Assembly (NCBI GenBank): GCA_028280635.1 | Contig: JANQLM010000063.1 | Location: 1-64,000 of the forward strand | DNA length: 64,000 nt | Direction of reading: 5' to 3' | Source: Halieaceae bacterium | GTDB taxonomy: Bacteria; Pseudomonadota; Gammaproteobacteria; Pseudomonadales; Halieaceae | In this document: positions 28,501-39,559 of the stretch, in pieces | Layout of the letters: each line of letters starts with the position of its first letter | Numbering within the stretch: the stretch's first letter is position 1 | The notes under the pieces: model-generated | Database searches by the model: none | The model's input: only the letters and a program-made list of their open reading frames with translations | Told to the model about the DNA's origin: nothing | Position numbers and translations under genes: made by a program

Positions 28501-29569
28501 TGTCGGCTTCCAGAGGTAGATAGATATTGAAATCGGTTAAGCCCGGCTCACTGTCGCACTCGATCAGCCCTCTATGGCGAGCGACGATGGCCTGGGAAAT
28601 GGCCAGTCCCAGGCCGCTGCCCTCGGGGCGGCCGCTGACCATGGGGAAAAACAGGGATTCACGCAGGTCCTCGGGAATGCCCGGGCCGTTGTCGCTGATG
28701 CGGATGGCGCACACCAGCCGGTGGCGTTGGGAACCAATGGTGAATTGGCGCTGCACCCGGGTGTGCAGGGTGATGACTCGCGGTCCCTCGTTGCTGGCGG
28801 TGGCCTGCACCCCGTTGCGCACGATATTGAGTACCGCCTGTATAAGCTGGGCGCGGTCGCCCAGCAGATCGGGCAGGCTGGGGTCGTAGTCGCGCACGAA
28901 CCGCACGGCTTCACCGGTTTCCGCCTGCAGTAGGGTGCGTACGTGTTCCAGTACCTCGTGCACGTTCAGGGGCAGCAGCCGCGGCTGCTTGTGCGGCCCC
29001 AGCATCCGGTCCACCAGGGCGCGCAGCCGGTCTGACTCCTCGATGATGATGGAGGTGTACTCCTCCAGCTCCGGGTCGGGTAACTCGCGGGCCAGCAGTT
29101 GCGCCGCACCCCGCAGCCCGCCCAGCGGGTTCTTGATCTCGTGGGCCAGCCCGCGGATCAGGGCCTGGGTGGTTTCGTGGGAGGTCAGCAGGCCTTCTTC
29201 GCGGCTGATGCGGCGAATGCGGTCCACCGGGTGAATCTCGATCACCAGCCCCAGCACATTGCGGCCCTCGCCGATCAGCGGCGAGACCGTGCAGTCCACC
29301 ACCAGGGTATGGCCGCTGCTGGTGGATATATTGACGCCGCGGTTGGTATAGGGCCCGTCCGGCGGCGCCTCCCGGTGCTGGCGGGCGATAAACTCCAGCT
29401 GGTCGGGCAGCAGTTCATCCAGGCGCAGGCCGACGCTGCGGGCCTGGCTCAGTTCCAGCATGGCCTCGGCGGCGGGGCTGATAAACCGCAGGCTCAGGTC
29501 CGGGTGCAGCACCAGGACGGCCGTGCTGAGGTTGTCGAGAATCTGTGCGTGAAAACTGCTGTCCATCAT
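28487..29569 (-). CDS. ntrB: Nitrogen regulation sensor kinase NR(II)
   Basis: Cytosolic bifunctional kinase/phosphatase that controls NtrC according to PII signals; 360 residues from ATG 29569. An N-terminal PAS domain (about 5-110, AVLVLHPDLSLRFISPAAEAML) precedes the dimerisation helix with phospho-His143 in RGLAHEIKNPLGG. The ATPase part has QAVLNIVRNGVQA (N-box), ISDNGPGIPEDL and GSGLGLAISQAIV. There is no TM segment. The frame extends 24 codons upstream, but the double ATG at 29569 fits the PAS start. It overlaps ntrC, and its leader carries a sigma-54 promoter. Confidence 0.96.
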   Translation of the reverse strand: MMDSSFHAQILDNLSTAVLVLHPDLSLRFISPAAEAMLELSQARSVGLRLDELLPDQLEFIARQHREAPPDGPYTNRGVNISTSSGHTLVVDCTVSPLIGEGRNVLGLVIEIHPVDRIRRISREEGLLTSHETTQALIRGLAHEIKNPLGGLRGAAQLLARELPDPELEEYTSIIIEESDRLRALVDRMLGPHKQPRLLPLNVHEVLEHVRTLLQAETGEAVRFVRDYDPSLPDLLGDRAQLIQAVLNIVRNGVQATASNEGPRVITLHTRVQRQFTIGSQRHRLVCAIRISDNGPGIPEDLRESLFFPMVSGRPEGSGLGLAISQAIVARHRGLIECDSEPGLTDFNIYLPLEADNAKT

Positions 29570-29621
29570 ACTGCCTGCGGGCGACTGCTTTGGCCGGCCC
29601 GACGGTCCTTTGCAATGCGGT

Positions 29622-29637
29622 TGCAAGATTAGCGCCA
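29622..29637 (-). promoter_or_regulatory. Sigma-54 promoter for ntrBC
   Basis: On the minus strand TGGCGC-TAATC-TTGCA, close to the consensus TGGCAC-N5-TTGCW with the invariant GG and GC ten bases apart. The predicted start is near 29611, 42 bases before the ntrB ATG. One departure from consensus, in the -24 element. Confidence 0.7.
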
Positions 29638-29665
29638 GCATTGGGTCACCCCGCAGCGAAATCTG

Positions 29666-29683
29666 TGCACCATTATTGGTGCA
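29666..29683. promoter_or_regulatory. NtrC-type palindrome
   Basis: Perfect inverted repeat TGCACCATTATTGGTGCA with 7-base arms, matching the NtrC half-site TGCACCA but with a 4-base instead of 3-base centre. Centre about 64 bases upstream of the predicted sigma-54 start of ntrBC. Confidence 0.7.
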
Positions 29684-29774
29684 ATATCCACTGATAGTAG
29701 GTGCTAACTAATCATTGAATGAATGGTTTCCAGGCAGCAAAGCCATGAGCCGGGCGCCGTCGCCAGGAAAATAC

Positions 29775-29789
29775 GCACCATTATGGTGC
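29775..29789. promoter_or_regulatory. NtrC-type palindrome
   Basis: GCACCATTATGGTGC, the classic NtrC site with a 3-base centre. It lies about 171 bases upstream of the predicted ntrBC start and 107 bases from the other palindrome, so looping or cooperative binding is possible. Confidence 0.7.
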
Positions 29790-29836
29790 AACAGGCCTGC
29801 GGGCAGGTCCAGCGAAGAATTACCGCAGCGCGGTAT

Positions 29837-30379
29837 TTAGCGGGGGGCTGGCCGGTTGTTATTGAAGTTGCTGGAGGGGCGGAACACGAACACGGTGACC
29901 GGTTCCGAGGTGGCCAGTTGCTTGCCATCCTTGCTGATCACGGCCACGGTAAGCCTGTGCTCACCGCGAAAGACGTTGGTCAGCGCCCAGGTGGTGGCGG
30001 TCTGCGGTTCCTGGCGCGGCTGGCCATCCAGCAAGAGCTGCAGCTTGTCACTGCTACCCAGCGCGGGTGACACGCTGGCGCTAACCGAGAAGTTACCAGG
30101 GCCCCGCGGAATGATCGTTTCATTGGCCGGTGCGGTAATCGACACCCTGTAGGCGGAGCTGGCGTCCGCGTCGTCGGCGGCTTTGGACGGTCTTTCCGGG
30201 AAAGCACTGGCATTGGGCGGTGTGGAGGTATTGGGCTGGCGGATATCCACCGGCTCGGCGTCCGCCGGGGGTTTATCGGTAAACGTCACGTTCCCGTGCT
30301 CGTCCACCACACGGTAGACCTGCGCGGAAGCGGTCATACCCAGCAGGGTGCACAGCAGCAGGATCAGCAGATGCTTCAA
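29837..30379 (-). CDS. DUF4124 domain-containing secreted protein
   Basis: Exported protein of about 180 residues. The signal peptide (LLILLLCTLLGMTASA) is followed directly by a DUF4124 motif, QVYRVVDEHGNVTFTDKPP, and later by a beta-rich C-terminal half with SPALGSSDKLQLLLDG and FRGEHRLTVAVISKDG, resembling an Ig-like fold. I placed the start at a TTG (30379) because GAGGA lies seven bases ahead and the signal peptide begins there; no ATG fits. The gene stands between glnA and ntrB, a position where DUF4124 genes are common in relatives. Function unknown. Confidence 0.8.
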   Translation of the reverse strand: MKHLLILLLCTLLGMTASAQVYRVVDEHGNVTFTDKPPADAEPVDIRQPNTSTPPNASAFPERPSKAADDADASSAYRVSITAPANETIIPRGPGNFSVSASVSPALGSSDKLQLLLDGQPRQEPQTATTWALTNVFRGEHRLTVAVISKDGKQLATSEPVTVFVFRPSSNFNNNRPAPR

Positions 30380-30488
30380 GAACGTGTCCTCATTTACCTG
30401 AGTTTCCCTAAAGTACCGCAAGCGCCGAATACCGGCAATCGCACTGATTTGGAGTGCTTTTTGCACCGGTCGTTCATTGCGCCGGGCC

Positions 30489-30517
30489 AAAAAAAAGCCC
30501 GCCAGAGGGCGGGCTTT
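30489..30517 (-). terminator. Rho-independent terminator of glnA
   Basis: On the minus strand AAAGCCCGCC-CTCT-GGCGGGC followed by eight T residues, 66 bases after the glnA stop. A textbook intrinsic terminator that should separate glnA from the DUF4124 and ntrBC genes. Confidence 0.92.
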
Positions 30518-30582
30518 GCAAGGCTCTGGACGCTGCTGCCTTCCTGTGTGTAGGCCAGCAGCGCCTGAACCCGATCCGTGCT

Positions 30583-31989
30583 TTACACGGAGTAGTACAT
30601 ATCGAACTCGACCGGGTGGGTGGTCATGTCGAGGGCCTCGACTTCCTCGGACTTCAGCTCGATGTAGCCATCGATCATGTCGTCGTCGAATACACCACCT
30701 GCGGTCAGGAAGCCGCGGTCCGCGTCCAGGGCTTCCAGCGCCATGCTCAGGCTGGAGGCCACTGTCGGGATGGCCTTGCCTTCTTCCGGCGGCAGGTCGT
30801 ACAGATCCTTGTCGGCGGGATCGCCCGGGTGGATCTTGTTCTGGATGCCGTCGATACCCGCCATCAGCATGGCCGCGAAACCCAGGTAGGGGTTGGCGGT
30901 CGGGTCCGGGAAGCGAACCTCGATACGCTTGCCCTTGGGGCTCGGTTCGTAAGGGATACGAATCGACGCTGAGCGGTTGCGGGCTGAGTAGGCCAGCATG
31001 ACCGGTGCTTCAAAGCCCGGTACCAGACGCTTGTAGCTGTTGGTCGACGCGTTGGTAAAGGCGTTGATAGCACGGGCGTGCTTAATAATGCCGCCGATGT
31101 AGAACAGTGCCATTTCCGATAGCCCCGCGTACTCGTCACCGGCAAACATGTTCTCGCCGCCCTTGGCGAAAGACTGGTGCACGTGCATACCGCTGCCGTT
31201 GTCGCCGACCAGCGGTTTGGGCATGAAGGTCGCGGTCTTGCCGTAGGCGTGGGCCACATTGTGTACGCAGTACTTGAGGATCTGCGTGGCGTCCGCTTTG
31301 GCCACCAGGGTGTCGAACCTGACGCCGATCTCACACTGGCCGGCGGTGCCCACCTCGTGGTGGTGTACTTCCACCGGCAGGCCCATCTGTTCCATGGCTG
31401 CACACATGGCGGCGCGGATGTCGTGCATGGAGTCAACCGGTGGTACCGGGAAGTAGCCGCCCTTCACGCCGGGGCGGTGGCCGATGTTGCCGTCATCGAA
31501 GTTGTGGCTGGAGGCCCAGGCTGCTTCCTCGGAGGCGATGGTATAGCCGGCGCCGCTCATGTCAGCGTGCCACTTCACGTCGTCGAAGATGAAGAACTCT
31601 GGCTCGTTGCCGAAGAAGGCGGTGTCGCCCAGGCCGGTGGACTTGAGGTACTCCTCGGCGCGCTTGGCCACGGAACGGGGGTCGCGGTTGTAGCCCTGCA
31701 TGGTGCTGGGCTCGACGATGTCGCAGCGCAGGATAACGGTGGGTTCGTCGGTGAACGGGTCCAGCACGCTGGTGCCGTCATCGGGCATCAGGATCATGTC
31801 GGACTCGTTGATCCCTTTCCAGCCGGCGATGGAGGAGCCGTCGAACATCTTGCCCCCCTCAAAAAAGTCTTCGTCTACCACGGACGACGGGATGGAGACG
31901 TGCTGCTCCTTGCCCTTGGTGTCGGTGAAGCGCAGGTCGACCCAGCGGGCTTCGTTCTCTTTAATCAGACTCAGAGTCTTCTCTGACAT
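30583..31989 (-). CDS. glnA: Glutamine synthetase type I
   Basis: Central ammonia-assimilating enzyme, ATP-dependent synthesis of glutamine; 468 residues, the normal GSI-beta length. The N-terminal domain carries [16 protein letters not shown]; catalytic motifs are [17 protein letters not shown] and the ATP loop [11 protein letters not shown]. The adenylylation site is the Tyr in [10 protein letters not shown], indicating GlnE control. Start ATG 31989 is preceded by GGAGGAAC; the frame open to 32100 is a chance extension. Transcription should come from the sigma-54/NtrC promoter upstream; a strong terminator follows. Confidence 0.98.
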   Translation of the reverse strand: MSEKTLSLIKENEARWVDLRFTDTKGKEQHVSIPSSVVDEDFFEGGKMFDGSSIAGWKGINESDMILMPDDGTSVLDPFTDEPTVILRCDIVEPSTMQGYNRDPRSVAKRAEEYLKSTGLGDTAFFGNEPEFFIFDDVKWHADMSGAGYTIASEEAAWASSHNFDDGNIGHRPGVKGGYFPVPPVDSMHDIRAAMCAAMEQMGLPVEVHHHEVGTAGQCEIGVRFDTLVAKADATQILKYCVHNVAHAYGKTATFMPKPLVGDNGSGMHVHQSFAKGGENMFAGDEYAGLSEMALFYIGGIIKHARAINAFTNASTNSYKRLVPGFEAPVMLAYSARNRSASIRIPYEPSPKGKRIEVRFPDPTANPYLGFAAMLMAGIDGIQNKIHPGDPADKDLYDLPPEEGKAIPTVASSLSMALEALDADRGFLTAGGVFDDDMIDGYIELKSEEVEALDMTTHPVEFDMYYSV

Positions 31990-32124
31990 CAGTGTTCCTC
32001 CATCAACGGGATGTATTCTTTTGGTAGAGCCAGCGTGAAAATTATTTCGCGAGGCGCCATCGAGCTGCTCACTGGGCAGCCTGGCGTCGCGTCGCCTCAT
32101 GCAATGATCTCTGCAGACCTTGAT

Positions 32125-32140
32125 AGCAAGAGCCGTGCCA
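32125..32140 (-). promoter_or_regulatory. Sigma-54 promoter of glnA
   Basis: On the minus strand TGGCACGGCTCTTGCT, a full match to the -24/-12 consensus TGGCACG-N4-TTGCW. The predicted start is near 32114, giving a 125-base leader before the glnA ATG. Confidence 0.92.
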
Positions 32141-32212
32141 TGCCGGCGCGGGCGCTAAGTTCCTGTAATTAGTGCAATTGTCAGCCCGGCGGAGAGCCCG
32201 GCACACTGCGGA

Positions 32213-32270
32213 TGCACCAATAATGAGCACAAATGCGCCATTTCGGTGCAGCATGCGCCCAATGGGTGCA
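32213..32270. promoter_or_regulatory. NtrC-type enhancer upstream of glnA
   Basis: Three consecutive palindrome-like sites: TGCACCAATAATGAGCAC (32213-32230, weak right half), TGCGCCATTTCGGTGCA (32234-32250) and TGCGCCCAATGGGTGCA (32254-32270). Centres are about 20 bases apart, two helical turns, at roughly -108, -128 and -148 from the sigma-54 start, close to the -108 and -140 sites known for E. coli glnAp2. Confidence 0.8.
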
Positions 32271-32382
32271 AGCCCTAGCAGTTATCGACCCCTGAGGCCG
32301 CTTTGTCAAGGCGACGGCGGTGATCTGTACAGGAATCGTCCCCTGTGCCGTCGGCGCGCTATCCAGCCTCATCTGCGGCGGG

Positions 32383-32388
32383 TATAAT
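32383..32388 (+). promoter_or_regulatory. Likely -10 box of typA
   Basis: Perfect TATAAT followed by CGCGCGCTTTTT, 77 bases before the typA GTG. The -35 is not well defined. Divergent from glnA; the NtrC enhancer ends about 113 bases away. Confidence 0.5.
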
Positions 32389-32464
32389 CGCGCGCTTTTT
32401 GAGCAGGCCGGCGCTCGACGTGACGCGTGCCGGGCCCCTCGCTGTCTCCGCAGGTGAGCCCCAA

Positions 32465-34276
<1,812 letters not shown>

Positions 34277-34315
34277 TCGAGTTGCGCCGGGAATCCCTGG
34301 CCTATACTGGGGTGC

Positions 34316-35284
34316 ATGTTACAGCTCTACCCGGAAATAAAACCCTACGCCACCCACCGGCTGGAGGTCGGCGGCGGCCATACCCTGTACGTGGAAGAAA
34401 GCGGCGACCCGGAAGGCCTGCCGGTGCTTTTCGTTCACGGCGGACCGGGGGCGGGCTGTGACCCCAAGAACCGCTGCTTCTTCGACCCGGAGGCCTACCA
34501 CATCATCCTGTTCGATCAGCGCGGGGCCGGCCGCTCCACGCCCCACGCCGGGCTGAACGAGAACACCAGCGATGCGCTGGTGGCGGACATGGAGGCTATC
34601 CGCGAACACCTGGGGGTGGATCGCTGGTTGCTGTTCGGCGGATCCTGGGGTTCCACTCTCAGCTTGCTGTATGCCCAGCAGCACGCCGAGCGGGTCATCG
34701 GCATGATCCTGCGCGGTATTTTCCTGGCCGGCGCCCGCGACATCCAGTGGCTTTACCAGGAGGGTGCCAGCCGCCTGTTTCCCGACTACTGGGAAGACTA
34801 CCTGCGGCCCATCCCGGCAGTCGAGCACGGCGACCTGGTGTCGGCCTACTATGCGCGGCTCACCGGCGACAACGAGCTGGCGCGCATGGCCTCCGCCAAG
34901 GCCTGGTCGGGCTGGGAGGCCCACTGCGCCACCCTGCGGCCCAACCTCGAAGTCTATGAACACCTGGTGGACCCGCACGTAGCGCTGGCCCTGGCCCGTA
35001 TCGAAGCGCACTTTTTTGTGAATGACTGCTTCATCCGCGAGAACCAGATCATCGAGGACGCCGGCATCCTCTCGGGCATTCCCGGGGTGATCGTGCACGG
35101 CCGCTACGACGCTGTGTGCCCGCTGGACAATGCCTTCGCCCTGCACCAGGCCTGGCCGGAATCCGAGCTGCATATCATCCGCGACGCCGGCCACGTGGCC
35201 TCGGAACCAGGCATCACCGATGCCCTGGTACGCGCCACCCGGCGCATGGCCCAGCGCTTTCGCCCCGGACCGACCTCCGCGTGA
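34316..35284 (+). CDS. pip: Proline iminopeptidase
   Basis: Cytosolic alpha/beta-hydrolase of the S33 family that removes N-terminal proline; 322 residues. The oxyanion motif HGGPGAGCDPKN, nucleophile elbow GGSWGSTL (about residues 108-115), and late Asp and His in HGRYDAVCPL and DAGHVASEP complete the catalytic triad. The Glu-rich cap region LARIEAHFFVNDCF is typical of Pip. It overlaps dtd by four bases (GTGA). Confidence 0.94.
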   Translation: MLQLYPEIKPYATHRLEVGGGHTLYVEESGDPEGLPVLFVHGGPGAGCDPKNRCFFDPEAYHIILFDQRGAGRSTPHAGLNENTSDALVADMEAIREHLGVDRWLLFGGSWGSTLSLLYAQQHAERVIGMILRGIFLAGARDIQWLYQEGASRLFPDYWEDYLRPIPAVEHGDLVSAYYARLTGDNELARMASAKAWSGWEAHCATLRPNLEVYEHLVDPHVALALARIEAHFFVNDCFIRENQIIEDAGILSGIPGVIVHGRYDAVCPLDNAFALHQAWPESELHIIRDAGHVASEPGITDALVRATRRMAQRFRPGPTSA

Positions 35285-35721
35285 AGGCCTTGTTGCAACG
35301 CGTCCGCTCGGCCCGGGTGGATGTGGCAGGGGAGTGTGTTGGCGAGATTGGTTCCGGCCTGCTGGTGCTGCTGGGCCTGGATAAGGGCGATTCCCTGGCC
35401 AATGGCCGCAAGCTGATCGACAAGCTGCTGGCCTACCGGGTATTCAGCGATGAGCAGGGGCGCATGAACCTGAGCGTGGCGGACAGCGGTGGCGGCGTGC
35501 TGCTGGTGTCCCAGTTCACCCTGTCAGCGGATACCCGCAAGGGTTTGCGGCCGAGTTTTTCCTCGGCGCTGCCGCCGGCAGAGGCAGAGGCCCTGTTTGC
35601 CGAGTTGCTGGATTACCTGCAGGCCAGCCACCCCCAGGTGGCGAGCGGTCGCTTCGGCGCCGATATGCAGGTGAGCCTGGTCAACGACGGACCGGTCACC
35701 TTCCTGCTGGAGGTGGACTAG
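35281..35721 (+). CDS. dtd: D-aminoacyl-tRNA deacylase
   Basis: Editing enzyme that hydrolyses D-aminoacyl-tRNA and glycyl-tRNA-Ala; 146 residues. Active-site motifs are LLVSQFTLSADTRKG and the NDGPVTFLLEV end (Gly-cis-Pro region for D-amino-acid selection). The start is GTG at 35281, overlapping the pip stop by four bases, so translation is coupled. N-terminal KALLQRVRSARVDVAG fits the family exactly. Confidence 0.95.
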   Translation: MKALLQRVRSARVDVAGECVGEIGSGLLVLLGLDKGDSLANGRKLIDKLLAYRVFSDEQGRMNLSVADSGGGVLLVSQFTLSADTRKGLRPSFSSALPPAEAEALFAELLDYLQASHPQVASGRFGADMQVSLVNDGPVTFLLEVD

Positions 35722-35724
35722 CGC

Positions 35725-36201
35725 TCAGGCGGCCGGCAAACGCATCTTGATGTGGGGAATGCCGTCCTCGTCGTAGGCATCGGAAACCGTGTCAAAACCC
35801 ATGGATTGGTAGAAGGGCTCGAGGTGAGCCTGGGCGCTGATGCAGATGCCCGCCTCGGGCCAGCGCGCCAGTGTGAGCTCGATGCCGCGCCGCACCAGTT
35901 CCCGTCCCAGGTCCTGGCCCCGCGCCGCGGGCGAGACGACGATGCGGCCCAGGGATGACTCCGGGTAACTCACGCCCGGCGGCAGTGCGCGCAGGTAGGT
36001 CAGCAGGGTATCCTCCCGCCAGCCGCAGAGGTGCAGGGCCTGCTGGTCCAGGCCATCGAGATCCGGGTAGAGGCAGTCCTGCTCAATCACGAATACCTGC
36101 TGCCGCAGGTGCAGGATGGCGTAGAGTTCCGGGGCTGAAAGCTGGTCGAATTCGGCGCTTCGCCAGCTGCTTGGCACTGTGTGCAATTTCGCATTTTCCA
36201 C
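35725..36201 (-). CDS. elaA: GNAT family N-acetyltransferase, ElaA-like
   Basis: Acetyltransferase of 158 residues. ElaA-specific N-terminus: LSAPELYAILHLRQQVFVIEQDCLY-type sequence with YPDLDGLDQQ. The acetyl-CoA loop is RIVVSPAARGQDLGRELV, and AQAHLEPFYQSMGF completes the GNAT core. The start codon is GTG at 36201. It converges on dtd with three bases between the stops. Acceptor unknown. Confidence 0.88.
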   Translation of the reverse strand: MENAKLHTVPSSWRSAEFDQLSAPELYAILHLRQQVFVIEQDCLYPDLDGLDQQALHLCGWREDTLLTYLRALPPGVSYPESSLGRIVVSPAARGQDLGRELVRRGIELTLARWPEAGICISAQAHLEPFYQSMGFDTVSDAYDEDGIPHIKMRLPAA

Positions 36202-36369
36202 TGCCTGAATAGTGCTACTATACCCGCACTAACACTGAGAAAACGGCGGCAACGGTCGGAAAAACCACAAGAAAAGCCGCCATGAACGGCTGCGGAATGC
36301 GTTCGGCAGTACACGCAACGTACCTCCGAAACAGAAGCTGCAAACAGACCGAGCAAGGAACACTACCTG

Positions 36370-37179
36370 ATGTTAGCTAACGCTGAGCTTGCCCAGGATT
36401 TTTTCGTTCTCAACCAGCAGAGCAAGAAGCTGGTGAAGGCGTTGCTGGAAACGGTTGATATCCCTTCCATCCCGCTGGAAATCGAGGCCACTGACAATGC
36501 GCTGCTGCGCGGCCTGGAAGCGGACAAGATTTACTACATCGAGAGTGGTTCCTTAAGCGCCCGCTACCGTGACCGCACGGTGTACCTGCTGGACGACGGC
36601 GACCTGCTGTTGCCCGATGTGGCCGGCGGCGCCGATCACGATGTATCGGTGAGTTATGCCAGTGAGAACGGCGCCACCCTGGCCGGCTTTCCCGGCGTTG
36701 AGTTCATGCGCCGGATCATCGCCGACCCCGCCGCCAGCAAGCTGTGGACGCGGCTGATGATCACCCAGTCCGGTATGCAACTGCGGCTGACCGCATCGCT
36801 GACCGACGACGATACCCATGCCACCCCCGGCTTTGAAATCTACAACCCCGGCGATGTGATCATTCGCCAGGGCGATCGTGCCGACTACGTCTTCAACCTC
36901 ACCGAGGGTTCCGCCGAGGTGGTGGTTGACGGCGTGACCGTGGGCGGTATTGAAGAGGGCGAGATTTTCGGCGCGATGGCGGTACTGACCAATGCCGATC
37001 GCACCGCCACGGTGATGGCCAAGACCCGCTGCTCCGTGGTCAAGGTGCCCAAGGATCAGTTCGCCGACCTGATCAAGAGCAATCCCACCACGATTCACAC
37101 GCTGCTGATCGATATGGCGAATTCCATCGTCAATCTGAATGAGCAGCTGGTGGGCTTGCGCGGCAGCTACGTTAACTGA
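36370..37179 (+). CDS. Double cyclic-nucleotide-binding-domain protein
   Basis: Cytosolic protein of 269 residues with two CRP-like beta-barrels and no DNA-binding domain. The N-terminal one (about 40-110, LRGLEADKIYYIESGSLSARY) is degenerate. The C-terminal one (about 155-255) has the canonical YNPGDVIIRQGDRADYVFNLTEGSAEV, then GEIFGAMAVLTNADRTATVMA, where the phosphate-binding cassette is GEIFGAMAVL-x3-DRTATV, in which Arg is retained and Glu/Gly positions are close to CRP. It could bind cAMP or c-di-GMP and signal by protein contact. It lies 121 bases before parC; AAGGAAC precedes the ATG. Confidence 0.8.
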   Translation: MLANAELAQDFFVLNQQSKKLVKALLETVDIPSIPLEIEATDNALLRGLEADKIYYIESGSLSARYRDRTVYLLDDGDLLLPDVAGGADHDVSVSYASENGATLAGFPGVEFMRRIIADPAASKLWTRLMITQSGMQLRLTASLTDDDTHATPGFEIYNPGDVIIRQGDRADYVFNLTEGSAEVVVDGVTVGGIEEGEIFGAMAVLTNADRTATVMAKTRCSVVKVPKDQFADLIKSNPTTIHTLLIDMANSIVNLNEQLVGLRGSYVN

Positions 37180-37300
37180 CGCTGCCGACAGCAGACTTAC
37201 ATGAACCAGCGGAGTCCGGGTCCCGGTCTCCTGTTCCCCAGGCTTTCCCGCGAGTGCTGACCTCCGGTGTTCGCGGTGATTATCACAATCGAGTTGCACC

Positions 37301-39559
37301 ATGTCTGACAGCGTAATCATCGACGAAGACGGTACCGAACAGGTATCGCTCAAGACCTATGCCGAGAAGGCCTACCTGGACTACTCCATGTACGTCATTC
37401 TCGATCGCGCCCTGCCGCACCTGGGTGACGGCCTCAAACCGGTTCAGCGGCGCATCGTCTACGCCATGAGCGAGCTGGGCCTCAAGGCCAGCGCCAAGTA
37501 CAAGAAGTCGGCCCGCACCGTGGGCGATGTGATCGGCAAGTTCCACCCCCACGGCGACAGCGCCGCCTATGAGGCGATGGTGTTGATGGCGCAGTCCTTC
37601 AGCTACCGCTACCCGCTGGTGGATGGCCAGGGCAACTGGGGCTCGCCGGACGATCCCAAATCCTTTGCCGCCATGCGCTACACCGAATCGCGGCTGGCGC
37701 CCTATGCCGAGGTGTTGCTGTCGGAACTGGGCCAGGGCACGGTGGACTGGATACCCAACTTCGACGGCACCCTGGATGAGCCGGCCGTGCTGCCGGCCCA
37801 GGTGCCCAATGTGCTGCTCAATGGCACCACCGGTATTGCCGTGGGCATGGCCACCGACATTCCGCCACACAACCTGGGTGAGGTGGTGGCGGCCACCATC
37901 CGCCTGCTCGAAAAACCCAAGTCGACGGTGGCGGAGCTGTGCGAGTTGTTGCAGGCGCCGGACTTCCCTACCGAGGCGGAGATCATCACCCCGCGGGAAG
38001 ACATCCTCGCCATGTACGAGACCGGCCGCGGCGCCCTGCGCATGCGCGCCACCTGGGAAGTGGAGTCCGGCGAAATCGTCGTCAACGCGCTGCCCTACCA
38101 GGCCTCCGGTTCCCGGGTGCTGGAACAGATTGCCCAGCAGATGCAGGCTAAGAAGCTGCCCATGGTGGCGGACCTGCGCGACGAGTCGGACCACGAAAAC
38201 CCGACCCGGCTGGTGATCGTGCCGCGCTCCAACCGAGTCGACCGCGACGCGCTGATGAGCCACCTGTTTGCCACCACCGATCTGGAGCGCAGCTACCGGG
38301 TCAACCTCAATGTGATTGGCATCGATGGCCGCCCCGCGGTGAAGGGGCTGGTGCCCATGCTCAAGGAGTGGCTGAAGTTCCGCACCGAGACGGTACGCCG
38401 CCGCCTGGAGTTCCGCCTCGACAAGGTCCTCAAGCGCCTGCACATCCTCGAGGGTTACCTGGTGGCCTTCCTCAACATCGACGAGGTCATCCACATCATC
38501 CGCACCGAGGACAAGCCCAAGCCGGTGCTGATGAAGCGCTTCAAACTCTCCGACGAACAGGCCGAGGCCATCCTCGAGTTAAAACTGCGCCACCTCGCCA
38601 AGCTGGAGGAGATGAAAATCCGCGGCGAGCAGGACGAGCTTAGCGCCGAGCGCGACGAGCTGCAGAAAGTGCTGGGCTCCGAAGCGCGCCTGAAAACCCT
38701 GATCAAGAAAGAACTGGCCGCCACCGCTGAGAAGTTCGGCGACGAGCGCCGCTCACTGCTGGCGCAGCGCGAGGAAGCCCGCGCCTTCAGCGAGCTGGAG
38801 CTGATGACCAACGACCCCATCACGGTGGTCATGTCAGACAAGGGGTGGATTCGCGCCGCCAAGGGCCACGAAGTGGACCCGGCGTCGCTGAGCTACAAGT
38901 CCGGTGACGGCTACAAGATGTCGGTGGCCTGCCGCACCAACCAGCCCACGGTGATCCTCGATTCCACCGGTCGCGCCTACACGGTCACCTCCCACAACCT
39001 GCCGTCGGCGCGTGGCCAGGGCGAGCCGGTCACCGGCCGCATCAACCCGCCCTCGGGCGCCACCTTTGAAGGGATCATGTCCGGCGAGCCCGATCAGCTC
39101 TACCTGCTGGCCTCGGATGCGGGCTACGGTTTTGTCGGCAAGCTGGAAGACATGCAAACCAAGAACCGCGCCGGCAAGTCGGTGCTGTCCCTGCCCAAGG
39201 GTGCCCGGGTCCTGAATCCGGCACGGGTCGACGCGGTGGAGGGCGCCTTCGTGGCCGCGGTCAGCAACGAGGGCCGCATGCTGATCTTCCCGCTGGAAGA
39301 CCTGCCACAGCTCGCCCGTGGCAAGGGGAACAAGCTGATATCCATCCCCTCTGCGCGAGTGCAGAGCCGCGAGGAATTCGTCGTCGCGGTGCAGGTGCTA
39401 ACCGCTGAGGACTCGCTGGTGGTTCACGCCGGCAAGCAGCACAAGGCCATGAAGTTCTCCGAACTGGAGCACTACCGCGGTGAACGCGGGCGCCGCGGCA
39501 ACAAGCTGCCGCGGGGTTACCAGAAAGTCGACCGCATGGAAGTGCTGCCAGCCGGGTAG
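37301..39559 (+). CDS. parC: DNA topoisomerase IV subunit A
   Basis: Decatenase subunit that cuts and rejoins DNA; 752 residues. Catalytic Tyr127 is in [10 protein letters not shown]. The quinolone-determining region [15 protein letters not shown] has Ser87 and Glu91 (E. coli Ser80 and Glu84), so it looks quinolone-sensitive. A coiled-coil gate (about 390-490) and a C-terminal beta-pinwheel with degenerate GyrA-box-like repeats ([23 protein letters not shown]) follow. Length matches ParC rather than GyrA. parE is not in the window. A 14-base tandem array begins at its stop codon. Confidence 0.96.
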   Translation: MSDSVIIDEDGTEQVSLKTYAEKAYLDYSMYVILDRALPHLGDGLKPVQRRIVYAMSELGLKASAKYKKSARTVGDVIGKFHPHGDSAAYEAMVLMAQSFSYRYPLVDGQGNWGSPDDPKSFAAMRYTESRLAPYAEVLLSELGQGTVDWIPNFDGTLDEPAVLPAQVPNVLLNGTTGIAVGMATDIPPHNLGEVVAATIRLLEKPKSTVAELCELLQAPDFPTEAEIITPREDILAMYETGRGALRMRATWEVESGEIVVNALPYQASGSRVLEQIAQQMQAKKLPMVADLRDESDHENPTRLVIVPRSNRVDRDALMSHLFATTDLERSYRVNLNVIGIDGRPAVKGLVPMLKEWLKFRTETVRRRLEFRLDKVLKRLHILEGYLVAFLNIDEVIHIIRTEDKPKPVLMKRFKLSDEQAEAILELKLRHLAKLEEMKIRGEQDELSAERDELQKVLGSEARLKTLIKKELAATAEKFGDERRSLLAQREEARAFSELELMTNDPITVVMSDKGWIRAAKGHEVDPASLSYKSGDGYKMSVACRTNQPTVILDSTGRAYTVTSHNLPSARGQGEPVTGRINPPSGATFEGIMSGEPDQLYLLASDAGYGFVGKLEDMQTKNRAGKSVLSLPKGARVLNPARVDAVEGAFVAAVSNEGRMLIFPLEDLPQLARGKGNKLISIPSARVQSREEFVVAVQVLTAEDSLVVHAGKQHKAMKFSELEHYRGERGRRGNKLPRGYQKVDRMEVLPAG

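Noticed and set aside
37301..39559. gyrA instead of parC
   Set aside because: The length (752), a degenerate GyrA-box in the C-terminal domain and the serB neighbourhood fit ParC.
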